Of a stretch of DNA of 33,821 nucleotides, positions 1 to 10,836 are shown piece after piece; within the stretch, counting starts at the first letter, position 1; the number at the start of each line of letters is the position of its first letter. This DNA comes from Bacteroidales bacterium (GTDB taxonomy: Bacteria > Bacteroidota > Bacteroidia > Bacteroidales > B18-G4): NCBI GenBank assembly GCA_030618905.1, contig JAUXCL010000004.1:1-33821 (forward strand), given 5' to 3'. Below the pieces are notes generated by a model. The model made no database searches and was not told the DNA's origin. It was given only the letters and a program-made list of their open reading frames with translations. Made by a program: the position numbers and the translations under genes.

Positions 1-852
1 GATGCTGTTTCCTATCAATCCGGTGGTATTTTGTCCTTGCGTTGTTCTTTCACGTACGGTGATAAGGTAGATGCCAGCCAGGCCTTCACTCAATTAATTG
101 CAAAAGGCTTAAAAATGCCTGCATATAATTACGGCATCTGTTCATTTTCCTATACACATGCTTTGCTGAAAGCGCAAAAGCTAAAAGATCAGGGAGTGCT
201 CGATAAACTACAACCAAAATATGTAATTCTTGGGTGCTGGAAAGGCTTGCCTGATCGATCCAGATCGCCCTTTCCACCTGTCGCATCCAAAAAACTTCCT
301 TTGGCAGCTGCTTATATTTCTAAGGATGGAGAAGAAATTAAAATACACGCTCCGTTGAAAACCAGGCACGCTTTCATAATGATAGAATTGTACCGCGAGG
401 AAGGAATCAAAATGAGTTTCAAAAAATTTGTAAAAATATTTATAGCTGCTCCCCGGTACGTTTACCTTTATATTAAAAATAACCGTTTGTATCAAAAACT
501 GAGAGAACACAAATTTCGTAATGAAGTGTCAGATTACGATGTCTATGATTTTTATTTTACAGGTATTGAAAGCCTGTTTTCAGACTATAAAACCAAAATC
601 ATAGTTCTATTCATGCCAAATACGCCCAATGAAAACCCAGATAAGGCTTTGCAAAAAGCCATCACCAATCATCCCGGTATTATTCTTGTCAATGGGCTAC
701 AAGCACTCAAAAAGTACAGTGTTCCGACCCGCGATTATCAGGGAAAACATCCACGACCTACTGCGCACAGAGCCTATGCACGAGAGACAATTAACTCCAT
801 CAAGGCTTTACAGAACCCGTCACCCATCACTCGTCACTCGTCACGGAATTAG
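1..852 (+). CDS. SGNH/GDSL-hydrolase-like protein, 5' end truncated by the window edge
   Basis: The frame is open to base 1 (DAVSYQSGGILSLRCSFTYGDKVDASQAF...). CSFTYG resembles SGNH block I (GCSFTYG/GDSxTxG), and the C-terminal GKHPRPTAHRAYA resembles the Dx(G)HPnxxAH catalytic-His block. The listed start at 31 is a TTG inside the frame, so it is probably not the true start. Confidence 0.65.
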   Translation, partial: DAVSYQSGGILSLRCSFTYGDKVDASQAFTQLIAKGLKMPAYNYGICSFSYTHALLKAQKLKDQGVLDKLQPKYVILGCWKGLPDRSRSPFPPVASKKLPLAAAYISKDGEEIKIHAPLKTRHAFIMIELYREEGIKMSFKKFVKIFIAAPRYVYLYIKNNRLYQKLREHKFRNEVSDYDVYDFYFTGIESLFSDYKTKIIVLFMPNTPNENPDKALQKAITNHPGIILVNGLQALKKYSVPTRDYQGKHPRPTAHRAYARETINSIKALQNPSPITRHSSRN

Positions 853-3800
853 TAATAATTCCCCGCCTTCTGCATCCTCCTGTAATTCACATAACCCATC
901 ACTGAGACCATGAAAATTATGGCAACGGTATAGTATACAAACATGGGAACTGGTACAGGATCGCCTTGCGCGTAAGAGTGTAATCCGGATAAATAGTAGT
1001 TCACGCCAAAATATGTCATTAATACTGTGCTAAAGCTGATCAGGGAAGCGAAATTAAAGGCAAATATGCCCTTCAGGCCCGGTATCAGTCTCATGTGGAC
1101 AACAAAGGAATATATCAGCACCGTGATAAGCGCCCAGGTTTCTTTTGGGTCCCAGCCCCAATACCTTCCCCATGACTCATTAGCCCAAACAGCACCCAGG
1201 AATGTGCCTATGGTGATGAGAATTACACCGATAATCAGGTTCATCTCATTGATATTGGTGATTTCTTTGATGGTCTCGCTCAGCTTCTGGAAATTATTCT
1301 TGTTTTGAAAGTTGATCAGCATCAGGTTCAGGAAGCCCAGCAGCGCACCGATGGCAAGAAAACTATAACTGGCCGTGATCACAGCTACGTGAATGACCAG
1401 CCAGTATGACTTCAGAACCGGAACCAGGTTGGTAATTTCCGGATCTAACCAACTCAGATTGGCCACCATTAGCGTAAGTGATGCCAGGATAGCCGTAGTT
1501 GCTAAAGTGATCTTTGATTTCCTCATGAAAAGGAACCCTGAAAACAGCAGGGCCCAGGCAATATAGATCATGGTTTCATATCCATTGCTCCAGGGGGCAT
1601 GACCACCGATATACCACCTGGCTGCAAGCCCAATGGTATGTAATAAGAAACCGAACCCGATCAGGTAGATCAAGACCTTTTCTACTATCCTGAACCTGTT
1701 CTTCTGATTGATCACATTGACAAAGAATAAGATCAACAGGATGAAACCCGTAAGGGCGTAAAAAGGAAATAATCTTTTGAAAATATTGATCTTATTATAC
1801 CTGATTTCCAATGTTGTCTTGAATGAAGGAGGGATTATCTCAGTGCCATATCTTTCCTGGAATGTTTTGAGGTAATCAAGATACTCGTCAGCCAGGGCCC
1901 AATCACCATTAGAAGTTGATTCAGAGATAGCGCTATAATACAATGGCAGAATAGTTCTGACAAATCCCAGGTCAGTACTGTCGAAGACAGCATCAGCGTT
2001 ATTTGCCGAATACCATTTATTATTCTCATCTCCCGGTTTTGGGAAAATAGTTAAAAAGTCCCCGGTATACACCATGTAAATGATATTCACCCGTTCATCT
2101 ACCTTGATCACATCTTTGTCCAGGCTATTCTTTTCGGCGGGTTTTTTATTGTGTGCTGCTTCCACCAGGCCCGAAAGTTTATAACTCCCGTTTTGCATGT
2201 CAATAAAGTCATTAAACGATGCAAATTTCCCTGAAATACCAAGAAATTTTTTCAATTCGGCATCAGATACTTTAATCATTGGGACGGCCTGCCATAAACC
2301 CGGATTGGATAGCATGCTCAGGAATACCTGTTCCGCATTTAATCCCAGGATCTTATCTTTACGGTGTACTTTCCGCAGTATCTCTGCGGATAAAGTATTG
2401 ATAGGCTTGATCCTGCCGTTCTTATCCTGGACCAGCAATGCGCCAAAATCAGCTGCATGCTTTTTGTCAATGGCAATCTGATCCGTAAATACTGAATGAT
2501 CTATGGGCTGGTTCATCTGATGATCCTGTGCGTTGGTATAGGCAGGTAACACCATAAGTCCAAGCAACAGCATACCAGCCGCCTTGCTGACTGTTTTCTT
2601 CTTTGATGAAGCCCTTGCCAGGATCCGGAATCTGCTATGGCGGCTAAAGAAGCTGAAAAACATCCCAACTGTGAGGAAAAAGTATCCGATATAAGTGACG
2701 ACGGTTCCCCAGGCATCATGGTTGACAGAAAGGATGGTGCCTTTCTCATCTTTATCGTAGGATGATTGGAAAAATCTGTATCCGCTATAATTAAGTACAT
2801 TGTTCATGAAAATCCGGTAAGGCATTTCGAGGTTTGAACGTTCATCGATAACCGTTATCTCACTGGCGAAAGATGATGGGCTCATCGATCCGGGGTAGCG
2901 TTCCAGCTGAAAATCGTTCAGGTATAATGAAAATGGGATTTCAATATTCTTCGATCCATAAGCAAGGGAAACCGTCACAGCACCTAAATTCTTTTCGACC
3001 GGTACACCCAGCATATTTTTACCGCCCAGGACCGGAACTTCTATGGTTTTCCCCTCATGCGTAACATCAAAAATGACTGCATCGATGGCACTTATCATGG
3101 AGCCATGATGAGCTGAGACTAATTTAGTTTTTGCTGAGGTAAATAAGTTGTTGAATACTATGTTTTTACCGTTAATATTATAAATCTTAAGGGTTTCAAG
3201 TTGATAAATATTCTCTTTTACCAGAGTGTCAACGGTATTCTCCATCATATTCCTCAAGAGCATGTCATATGGTGAAATAACATGAAAGGCACCTTCTTCA
3301 TATAAGATGCGAATATCTGCAGCCTGATCAATGTCGCCCTGGAAGCTAATCAGGACATTATTGATTTGCCTGAAATCACCTTGCTTAATGAAATAATTCA
3401 TTCGCCCAGCCATGTCCATGGTCACCAATGAAACAATAGGAATTCCGTCCGGAACCTCAATAACAGTTTCAGCAGCATGGGGTACAAACTCTTTAAATTC
3501 TATTTTGTAGTCCTTATCATTGGCCTGTAACGTCTTACTGAACTTGTTTGTCTTGAAAACCGAAAAGTAATAAGGATAATCATGGTAAGTTTCCTGCTGT
3601 CCCTCCCTGATCCAAACCTGTACAAAAGTGTTGTCTGAAATGAAATGATTGGATGTTTCTCCCTCGCGGATGTTCATGGTTCCTTCAGATCCAAGAAAAC
3701 GCGTAATTGCAGCCCCCAGCAGGATAATGATAAATGCCAGGTGAAAGACCAGCGCACTGAGTTTTTTCAGTCGGTACAACTTGTATTTAAAGATGCTGCC

Positions 3801-3986
3801 AATCAGGCTGATACAGGTGATAAGCAAGAGCAGCTCGAACCAGGTTGCATTGTAAACGAGCGTCCTGGCGCCCATGGTCCCATAATCATTCTCAATAAAT
3901 GTAGCAGTTCCAATGACTGCAGCAAAAATGAGGATTAAAGTCCCGGCAAATTTCATGGAGAATATAAAGTCAAATATCTTATTCAT
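849..3986 (-). CDS. ccsBA: Cytochrome c biogenesis protein, ResB-CcsA fusion (CcsBA, system II)
   Basis: 1045 aa. N-terminal ResB-like membrane segment and large periplasmic region; C-terminal CcsA with a WWD-type motif (WANESWGRYWGWDPKETWALIT) and conserved HAPWSNGYE. Confidence 0.93.
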   Translation of the reverse strand: MNKIFDFIFSMKFAGTLILIFAAVIGTATFIENDYGTMGARTLVYNATWFELLLLITCISLIGSIFKYKLYRLKKLSALVFHLAFIIILLGAAITRFLGSEGTMNIREGETSNHFISDNTFVQVWIREGQQETYHDYPYYFSVFKTNKFSKTLQANDKDYKIEFKEFVPHAAETVIEVPDGIPIVSLVTMDMAGRMNYFIKQGDFRQINNVLISFQGDIDQAADIRILYEEGAFHVISPYDMLLRNMMENTVDTLVKENIYQLETLKIYNINGKNIVFNNLFTSAKTKLVSAHHGSMISAIDAVIFDVTHEGKTIEVPVLGGKNMLGVPVEKNLGAVTVSLAYGSKNIEIPFSLYLNDFQLERYPGSMSPSSFASEITVIDERSNLEMPYRIFMNNVLNYSGYRFFQSSYDKDEKGTILSVNHDAWGTVVTYIGYFFLTVGMFFSFFSRHSRFRILARASSKKKTVSKAAGMLLLGLMVLPAYTNAQDHQMNQPIDHSVFTDQIAIDKKHAADFGALLVQDKNGRIKPINTLSAEILRKVHRKDKILGLNAEQVFLSMLSNPGLWQAVPMIKVSDAELKKFLGISGKFASFNDFIDMQNGSYKLSGLVEAAHNKKPAEKNSLDKDVIKVDERVNIIYMVYTGDFLTIFPKPGDENNKWYSANNADAVFDSTDLGFVRTILPLYYSAISESTSNGDWALADEYLDYLKTFQERYGTEIIPPSFKTTLEIRYNKINIFKRLFPFYALTGFILLILFFVNVINQKNRFRIVEKVLIYLIGFGFLLHTIGLAARWYIGGHAPWSNGYETMIYIAWALLFSGFLFMRKSKITLATTAILASLTLMVANLSWLDPEITNLVPVLKSYWLVIHVAVITASYSFLAIGALLGFLNLMLINFQNKNNFQKLSETIKEITNINEMNLIIGVILITIGTFLGAVWANESWGRYWGWDPKETWALITVLIYSFVVHMRLIPGLKGIFAFNFASLISFSTVLMTYFGVNYYLSGLHSYAQGDPVPVPMFVYYTVAIIFMVSVMGYVNYRRMQKAGNYY

Positions 3987-4127
3987 AACAGGTAGGATGT
4001 TGATGTAAGCTGAACCAGCTTTATTTATAAGCGTTCAAAATTAATGAAAATAGCAGGCGGTCTGATGGATAATGATATATATCATACTCAGCCAGATTAA
4101 ACCATATTTCAGATTCAGAAGAGCTTG

Positions 4128-5294
4128 CTAATGATGATGCAGACTTTCTTCAAGGTATGGATGATTCCTGGCAACCAAAGGTGCTTTGGCCAGCGACCAG
4201 GCAACTACGAAAGCAAAGATGCCAAGGTAGCCGATAAAGGTTCCGATCTCGATATAATTGATCTCCAGTATACCATAAGTGCCTACGATAACTTGCTGAT
4301 ACAGGTCAACCCATTGTCCAAACATCAGGAGTATACCAATGGCAAGTAATGCATTTTTATTGGTGGCTATTTTGCCGGAAAGCAGGAGAATAAATGGCAC
4401 TAACCAATTGATGATCAACTCCGCATAGAAAAAGAACTGGAATTCCCCTTTGGTTCTGGGAAGGTAATATATCGTCTCTTCGGGAATATTGGCATACCAG
4501 ATGAGGATATACTGCGAAAACCAGGTATAAGCCCAGATGACTCCAAGGATAAGTATATATTTTGAAAAATCCCTGAGGTGCGATTTATTGAGAAATGGAA
4601 GGTAACCTGTTTTATTCAGGATAATGATGACCATAACAATAATCACAGAACCGTGGTAGAATCCCATTACAAAGTTTCTCACAGCAAATATGGTACTGAA
4701 CCAGTGTACATCGATCGACATGATCCAGTCGAATGAGGCCAGAGAAAAGGTGATAGCAAGTACAAAAATGTATACTTTGGAATAGAATTCACTTTTTTGA
4801 AAATATTTCAACCCACCTTCCTGGTCTTCTTTTAGTGAGTATCTGCGCAATAAATAGTTGAGGAATGTCCAGACTATAAAAAACAGTGCGTACCTGGCAA
4901 TGAAGAATGTGGTGTTGAGATAAGGGGACTTGTGTGCGATGAGGGCATCATGTTCAACAGCATCATGGTGTGCCCAATGATACAGGTCAGGTAAGCCGAA
5001 CAGTATGATTGGCAGCATTAATATGCCGGCAACTGGAATGAAACTTGTAATGGCCTGTGGGATACGGACAAATGCTGAGGACCATCCTGATTGTGAGATG
5101 TATTGGATGGCTGCAAAGAAGCTTGCACCGATAGCGATGGTCAGAAAGTAATAGTTACTCATCAGCAGATTTGCCCATGTTTTGACAGGATTGGACATCA
5201 ATCCGAAAATCACCGTGATAACCCCAATACCAAAAAGGGAGAGGGAAATGTATTTAAATATGGGTGATATGGTCAGTTTCTTATCCATTATCAT
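4128..5294 (-). CDS. actF: Alternative complex III subunit ActF (quinol:cytochrome c oxidoreductase membrane subunit)
   Basis: 388 aa polytopic membrane protein in canonical order after ActE; WYANIPEETIYY and SIDVHWFSTIFAV are typical of ActC/ActF-like NrfD-related proteins. Confidence 0.88.
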   Translation of the reverse strand: MIMDKKLTISPIFKYISLSLFGIGVITVIFGLMSNPVKTWANLLMSNYYFLTIAIGASFFAAIQYISQSGWSSAFVRIPQAITSFIPVAGILMLPIILFGLPDLYHWAHHDAVEHDALIAHKSPYLNTTFFIARYALFFIVWTFLNYLLRRYSLKEDQEGGLKYFQKSEFYSKVYIFVLAITFSLASFDWIMSIDVHWFSTIFAVRNFVMGFYHGSVIIVMVIIILNKTGYLPFLNKSHLRDFSKYILILGVIWAYTWFSQYILIWYANIPEETIYYLPRTKGEFQFFFYAELIINWLVPFILLLSGKIATNKNALLAIGILLMFGQWVDLYQQVIVGTYGILEINYIEIGTFIGYLGIFAFVVAWSLAKAPLVARNHPYLEESLHHH

Positions 5295-5339
5295 TATTTT
5301 TTAATTGTTTCCAAGCTGATTATTCCTTTTCGTATTGAT

Positions 5340-5912
5340 CTATTTAGCGATTGACCGCAAATAATTGATGATCATCCACCTGTTTTCCGCTGTGATCTGT
5401 CCCCCGTGAGGTCCCATCAGTCCCGACAGGGAACCCATGGTGATGATATGATAAAGCTCACCATCGGGTTTGCCCTGCACATAAGCATCAACCAGTGATG
5501 TTGGTTTAGCTTTAAATTTTTTGCTGCTATACAAAAACCCATCTCCAGCCCCTGTCTTTCCATGGCAGTTCAAACAATAGATAGTATATTGTGCTTTACC
5601 TTTTACCAGGCTGATCCCATTGGCTTCAACCGGGTTGATCAATTCTTCACCGGCCCTGAGCTGATCAGGATATGAGCGTTTTTTATAGGGATAAGCTTTA
5701 TAACCACGCGGAATGGTCCCTTCTACCGGGGTTAGCATCGTTACGGAATCGATAAATACCGGGTTTGGACTATACGCATTGTAAGCTTCAGAATAATACA
5801 TATCGGGCATATAGGCATATCCCGGATTACTCCGGTCATGGTTACAGGCGGAAGCCATCAACAGGAGTCCGGCAAACAGCACTAATTTATACTTTCGAAT
5901 GAATGTTATCAT
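5340..5912 (-). CDS. actE: Alternative complex III subunit ActE, monoheme cytochrome c lipoprotein
   Basis: 190 aa, lipobox-like MASAC, one CLNCHGKTGAGDG heme motif, located between ActD and ActF. Confidence 0.9.
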   Translation of the reverse strand: MITFIRKYKLVLFAGLLLMASACNHDRSNPGYAYMPDMYYSEAYNAYSPNPVFIDSVTMLTPVEGTIPRGYKAYPYKKRSYPDQLRAGEELINPVEANGISLVKGKAQYTIYCLNCHGKTGAGDGFLYSSKKFKAKPTSLVDAYVQGKPDGELYHIITMGSLSGLMGPHGGQITAENRWMIINYLRSIAK

Positions 5913-5923
5913 GACTGCTAAGA

Positions 5924-6472
5924 TTAATCGTTTTCTTCTTCAATATATCCCTCGGGGAGAGGCTTTTCAGCTATTTCCACCGCTCCGGTTTCTTCCAGTA
6001 CCTTATTGATCTGAGATATGTCATCAGCACTTAATTCGGGATCTTTTTCAATAACAATGGCAAATTTATCATCAGTTGTCCGGGGATCGATCATCACCAC
6101 CTTTTTACCCGGGCCTAGTTTTTGACGGATGAAAAAGGTCATAAAAGTCAGCAATGTGGCCACAAATATTGTGGCTATAAACATGATGATGATAAATGAA
6201 AGTGAATTCAGCGGCTTACCCCCGAATTTTAGCGGATAACTCACAACAGATGTCCAGTAGAGGAACGCAAATGACACAGAAACGCCAATGACACCATAGA
6301 TAAATGTGAGGTATGGCAGTCGTGTTTTCAGGTTTAATGCTTCAAACACCCCATGAACCGGAAATGGAGAAAAGACATTTTTAATCTTAATGCCCTTTTC
6401 CCTGATCTTAAGAATGGCACTTACCAGCACATCCGGGTCATCGTAAACGCCAATGATTTCAATCTTTTCCAT
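5924..6472 (-). CDS. actD: Alternative complex III subunit ActD (DUF3341)
   Basis: 182 aa; IIGVYDDPDVLVSAILKIREKGIKIKNVFSPFPVHG matches the DUF3341 signature; two TM segments. Confidence 0.92.
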   Translation of the reverse strand: MEKIEIIGVYDDPDVLVSAILKIREKGIKIKNVFSPFPVHGVFEALNLKTRLPYLTFIYGVIGVSVSFAFLYWTSVVSYPLKFGGKPLNSLSFIIIMFIATIFVATLLTFMTFFIRQKLGPGKKVVMIDPRTTDDKFAIVIEKDPELSADDISQINKVLEETGAVEIAEKPLPEGYIEEEND

Positions 6473-6476
6473 TATC

Positions 6477-7841
6477 TTATTTTTTTACTATGCTTGTTTC
6501 TTTTAAGATCCCTTTGATCTCAGAGATTGCGATCATGGGGATATAGCGGAAGAAGAGTAATATTCCAAGAAAGAATATTCCAAGTGTTCCGATAAAAATA
6601 GCTGCCTCGATAAATGTCGGTTCATAGGTGGCCCAGCTGGAAGGCAGAAAGTCCTTTGAAAGGGAAGTCACTACGATCACATACCTTTCAAACCACATCC
6701 CGATATTAATGAAAATAGAGATGATAAATACCAGGGTGATGTTGCTCCTGATCTTTTTGAACCAGAAAAGCTGAGGAATTATGGTATTACATGTGATCAT
6801 TGTCCAGAAGGCTACCGTATACTCACCGGTCACCCTGTTTTTCATGAAGGTAAACATCTCATATTCGGTTCCTGAATACCAGGCGATGAACAACTCTGTT
6901 GCATAAGCAGTTCCCATGATGAGACTGATGAAGGTCAGTATTCGTGCAATAGCATCAAGGTGACCTTTGGTCACATAATCCTGGTATTTAAATACCTTTC
7001 TGACAATGATCATCAGGGTGAGCACCATGCCAAATCCTGAAAAGATGGCGCCAACCACAAAATAGGGTGGGAATATTGTTGTATGCCAGCCGGGCATAAT
7101 TGAGGTGGCAAAGTCCATGGATACGATGGAGTGGACAGCGATAACCAGCGGAGCAGCAAGCCCACCGAGAAGCAATGATGCAGTTTCAAACCTTAGCCAT
7201 CCTCTTGCAGTACCGACCCATCCAAAGCTAAGGAAACCGTAAACTGCCTTTTTGGTTTTTGATATCGACCGTTCGCGGATATTTGCAAAATCAGGGATCA
7301 TGCCAATATACCAGAATACTGCCGATGCCATAAGATATGTGCTGATCGCCACAACATCCCAGAATAGCGGGGAGTTGAAATTATCCCATATCGGTCCCCG
7401 TGTATTCCAGTAAGGCAGGATGAAAAATGCATTCCAGATTCTTCCCATATGCAGCATGGGGAACATACCGGCGCAAATCACCGCCACAACTGTCATCGCT
7501 TCAGCGGCACGGTTAATTGATGTCCTCCACTTCTGCCGCATGATTAATAAAAATATGGAAAAAGCGGTTCCGGCATGTCCAATACCTATCCACCATACAA
7601 AGTTGATGATTCCGAAACCCCAGGCAACGTTATTGTTCACCCCCCATGTGCCAATCCCTGTTGAAACGGTTACATAAATGGCCCATAAACCCAATACCAT
7701 CATACCAGTGCTGATGAACATTGCCAGGAACCACCATTTGGGTGGTGACTTGGCTTCCAGCGGTCTTAAGATATCTTCCGTGACCTGATGGTAAGTTTTA
7801 TCGCCTTTTACGAGTATACCTCGAACGCCAATATTATACAT
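6477..7841 (-). CDS. actC: Alternative complex III subunit ActC (NrfD/PsrC family)
   Basis: 454 aa, multi-TM; GIGHAGTAFSIFLLIMRQKWRTSINRAAEAMT and MLHMGRIWNAFFILPYWNTRGPIWDNFNSPLFWDVVAISTY are ActC hallmarks. Confidence 0.94.
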   Translation of the reverse strand: MYNIGVRGILVKGDKTYHQVTEDILRPLEAKSPPKWWFLAMFISTGMMVLGLWAIYVTVSTGIGTWGVNNNVAWGFGIINFVWWIGIGHAGTAFSIFLLIMRQKWRTSINRAAEAMTVVAVICAGMFPMLHMGRIWNAFFILPYWNTRGPIWDNFNSPLFWDVVAISTYLMASAVFWYIGMIPDFANIRERSISKTKKAVYGFLSFGWVGTARGWLRFETASLLLGGLAAPLVIAVHSIVSMDFATSIMPGWHTTIFPPYFVVGAIFSGFGMVLTLMIIVRKVFKYQDYVTKGHLDAIARILTFISLIMGTAYATELFIAWYSGTEYEMFTFMKNRVTGEYTVAFWTMITCNTIIPQLFWFKKIRSNITLVFIISIFINIGMWFERYVIVVTSLSKDFLPSSWATYEPTFIEAAIFIGTLGIFFLGILLFFRYIPMIAISEIKGILKETSIVKK

Positions 7842-7860
7842 AATGATAATTTTTTTCCAT

Positions 7861-10812
7861 TCAATTTTTGTTTCTCACTTTTGTCATATAACTGACAGAA
7901 GGAAGCGTATGTAAATATTCCAGTAACTGATATGTCCTTGGATCTTTCAATAATCTGGAGATCTCACTTTCCGGGTCATTCATATTGCCAAAAATGATAG
8001 CATTTCCAGGGCATGATTGCTGGCAGGCAGGTTTGATCTCCCCATCATCCAATATTCGCCCTTCGTTTTTAGCCAATAATTTCTTTTCCTGGATACGCTG
8101 TACACAGAATGAGCATTTCTCAACCACACCTCTTGACCTGACGGTAACATCAGGATTGAGGACCAGCTTTTCCTGCTCGCTGTTCATGTTATAGTCATAT
8201 TCATCATTGTCAACAAACTCGAACCAGTTAAAACGCCTGACCCGGTATGGACAGTTGTTCATGCAATAACGCGTTCCGATACAACGGTTATAAGCCATCT
8301 GGTTAAGCCCTTCATTACTGTGTGGCGTGGCTGCGACGGGACAAACATTTTCGCAGGGAGCATTATCACAATGCTGACACATCACCGGTTGGTGCACCAC
8401 TTCAGGATTATCCGGATCATCAGAATAATACCTGTCAATTCTTATCCAGTGCATGATACGCCTGTTTTTAACTTCTTCTTTTCCAATAACAGCCACATTA
8501 TTTTCGGCCTGACAGCTGATAATGCAGTTGCCACACCCGATACAGGCATTCAGGTTGATGGCCATGCCCCAATGGTATCCGTCATATTCCGGGATTTCAT
8601 ACAAGGTCAGGTTTTGCTTGGCAATATCCATGTGGATTTCATTGCCGGAATTGGGTTTCTCCTGCCATTGATCAAGGGTCGTTTCCCTGACAATAGGACG
8701 TCCTTCCATGCTATTGTGGGTTTGAGTAGTGGCCAGGGGGTAGGTCTTGCCTGTTACTTTCTCCAGTTGCACCACCCTGCCTGAAAGTTTACGAAGTCCT
8801 TCAAAGGAATTGATGTATGGATAGAGGTTCTTGCCAATGCCTTCGGCTACCTTGCCTGCAATAAGCCTTCCATACCCAAGAGCAACGGAGACAGTACCAT
8901 GTGCCTGACCTGCTTGTATCAGTGCCGGCAATTCCAATTCACCATTGATGGACAGTATATCTTCCTGTTCAATGCCATGCTCCCCGGCATATTTAGGAGG
9001 AATGCAAATGTAATTATCCCAAACGGCTGTTGTTATCGGATCGGGCATTTCCTGCAACCAGGGATTATTGGCATTTTTGCCGGATCCGATCGACATTTTT
9101 TCATACAAGACCAATTCCAGCCCATTATCATTACTGGAAAGTGCTTTCAAGGGTACATCCTGAAAAGCAGGTTGATCTTTTTCTATTTGTTCAATGTGCA
9201 TGATGCCATCATGAACAGCCTGGTACCAAAAATCGGAAAACAACATGAATTGATCCTGTTGTGAAAACAGCTCTTGTTCCCAATATGCTTCAAGATAAGC
9301 GGCATAATCCGTATCCGATCCCATCCACTTGATTAAAGAATCCTGGAACTGCCTGGTGTTAAATATTTTTTGTATTGCCGGTTGGGCCAGGCTATAATAG
9401 CCTTGCTTAGGTTCTGCATCATTCCATGATTCAAGATAATGGTTGTCAGGACAGACATATTCAGCAAGGTCAGCTGTTTCATCAATCCTGTCAGAAAATG
9501 AAATACTGAGATCAAGCTTAGCCATGCCATCAGCAAATTTCTTCGCATCAGGATAGTCATATGCCGGATTCACGTTGTAAATCAGCAATGCACCTACATT
9601 TCCATTGGCCATATCCTCTACCAGTCTGGTCATCTCCTGATCAATACCCTGCCTGATAAACATGGGTTTACTGAGGTCGATGGTATGTCCGTAGTTGCCC
9701 AATAAGTTATTAATCGCATTGACAATGAGCTGTATGCCCAGGTCATTAGCCCCCGAAATAAGCAATGATTTCCCTTTGTTCCTGAGCAGCTCCAGAGCCA
9801 GCTCATGCACATCAACCGGTGTAGCGGGTGCATTATAAGTGCCGGTTCCAACAGTGTTGGCAATTTCATTGTAAAGATTGAGCAGTACTGCCCCTTCATC
9901 AGAAGGTTTGATGCTAACACGTTCATCTGCATTTGAACCGGTCAGCGACATGCCGGATTCATATTGCAGATGGCGCGACATGGGAAGTCCGTTGACCAGG
10001 TTCCTCCTGCTGGAATACTGTTTGGCAAACTCGACAGGGGAAAGCCAATTTCCAAGAAAATCCGCATTGAATCCCACAATCAGGTCTGCTTTGTCAAAAT
10101 AGTATGAAGGAATGGCTTTTGAGCCGAATTGCATCTCGTTTGCCTGCAGTAAGGCAGAGGCCGAGATGGTATCATAACTTACCCATGCTGTTCCAGGGAA
10201 TTTAACCTGGAATTCACCAATCAGCTTTTTAGTGGCAGGGCTGATGATGGTAGAGCTGAGCATGACTATCTTTTTTCCTGCTGATGACAGCTTCTCAAGT
10301 TTGGAAATGATCTCGGCATCTATGGTTTCCCAATCGGCTTTTTCATTTTTCTTTAAAGGCTCCCTGAATCTTGCTTCATCATACAAACTCAAAACTGATG
10401 ATTGAACCCTTGCACTGGTTCCTCCCCGGGAGATGGGGGATAATTCATTTCCCTCTATTTTGATCGGCCTGCCTTCCCTTGTTTTCACAAGAATACTGCA
10501 ATAATCCTGTCCGTCAAAAAAGGTTGAAGCATAATAATTGGCGACTCCCGGTACCACTTCCTGTGGTTGATTCAGGTAGGGAATGGCTTTGCGTACCGGT
10601 GTTTCACAACTCGTTGCGATCGCAGCATAACCAACGGTGAAGCCCAGCATTTTTAAAAAGTCACGCCGGTTTGATTTACCTCTTATCTCGTCATCTGTCA
10701 GACCTTCAATTGGAGACTCAGCATTGCTTTCCTGTTTTTCCAATTTCGAACTGTCTTCCGCTGGGTTTGAATGCTGCTTATATTCTTCTATGCTTTGCCA
10801 GTATTTTTTCAT
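7861..10812 (-). CDS. actB: Alternative complex III subunit ActB (fused molybdopterin-oxidoreductase-like and 4Fe-4S ferredoxin-like protein, Tat signal)
   Basis: 983 aa; Tat motif NRRDFLKMLGF; Fe-S motifs CIGCGNCIISC, CQHCDNAPCENVCP, CIGTRYCMNNCPYRVRRFNW, CSFCVQRI...CQQSCP. Confidence 0.95.
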   Translation of the reverse strand: MKKYWQSIEEYKQHSNPAEDSSKLEKQESNAESPIEGLTDDEIRGKSNRRDFLKMLGFTVGYAAIATSCETPVRKAIPYLNQPQEVVPGVANYYASTFFDGQDYCSILVKTREGRPIKIEGNELSPISRGGTSARVQSSVLSLYDEARFREPLKKNEKADWETIDAEIISKLEKLSSAGKKIVMLSSTIISPATKKLIGEFQVKFPGTAWVSYDTISASALLQANEMQFGSKAIPSYYFDKADLIVGFNADFLGNWLSPVEFAKQYSSRRNLVNGLPMSRHLQYESGMSLTGSNADERVSIKPSDEGAVLLNLYNEIANTVGTGTYNAPATPVDVHELALELLRNKGKSLLISGANDLGIQLIVNAINNLLGNYGHTIDLSKPMFIRQGIDQEMTRLVEDMANGNVGALLIYNVNPAYDYPDAKKFADGMAKLDLSISFSDRIDETADLAEYVCPDNHYLESWNDAEPKQGYYSLAQPAIQKIFNTRQFQDSLIKWMGSDTDYAAYLEAYWEQELFSQQDQFMLFSDFWYQAVHDGIMHIEQIEKDQPAFQDVPLKALSSNDNGLELVLYEKMSIGSGKNANNPWLQEMPDPITTAVWDNYICIPPKYAGEHGIEQEDILSINGELELPALIQAGQAHGTVSVALGYGRLIAGKVAEGIGKNLYPYINSFEGLRKLSGRVVQLEKVTGKTYPLATTQTHNSMEGRPIVRETTLDQWQEKPNSGNEIHMDIAKQNLTLYEIPEYDGYHWGMAINLNACIGCGNCIISCQAENNVAVIGKEEVKNRRIMHWIRIDRYYSDDPDNPEVVHQPVMCQHCDNAPCENVCPVAATPHSNEGLNQMAYNRCIGTRYCMNNCPYRVRRFNWFEFVDNDEYDYNMNSEQEKLVLNPDVTVRSRGVVEKCSFCVQRIQEKKLLAKNEGRILDDGEIKPACQQSCPGNAIIFGNMNDPESEISRLLKDPRTYQLLEYLHTLPSVSYMTKVRNKN

Positions 10813-10836
10813 AATCTTTATTGCGTTAAATGGCGA

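Noticed and set aside
4007-4021. AAGCTG-AAC-CAGCTT hairpin between actF and ccsBA
   Set aside because: Only a 6-bp stem with a 3-nt loop and no convincing T-tract on the transcribed strand; too weak to call a terminator or attenuator.
8320-8784. 154-aa plus-strand ORF within actB, and similar ORFs elsewhere
   Set aside because: Antisense shadow ORFs of strongly supported genes with no recognisable domain; the same applies to the other short ORFs overlapping called CDSs.
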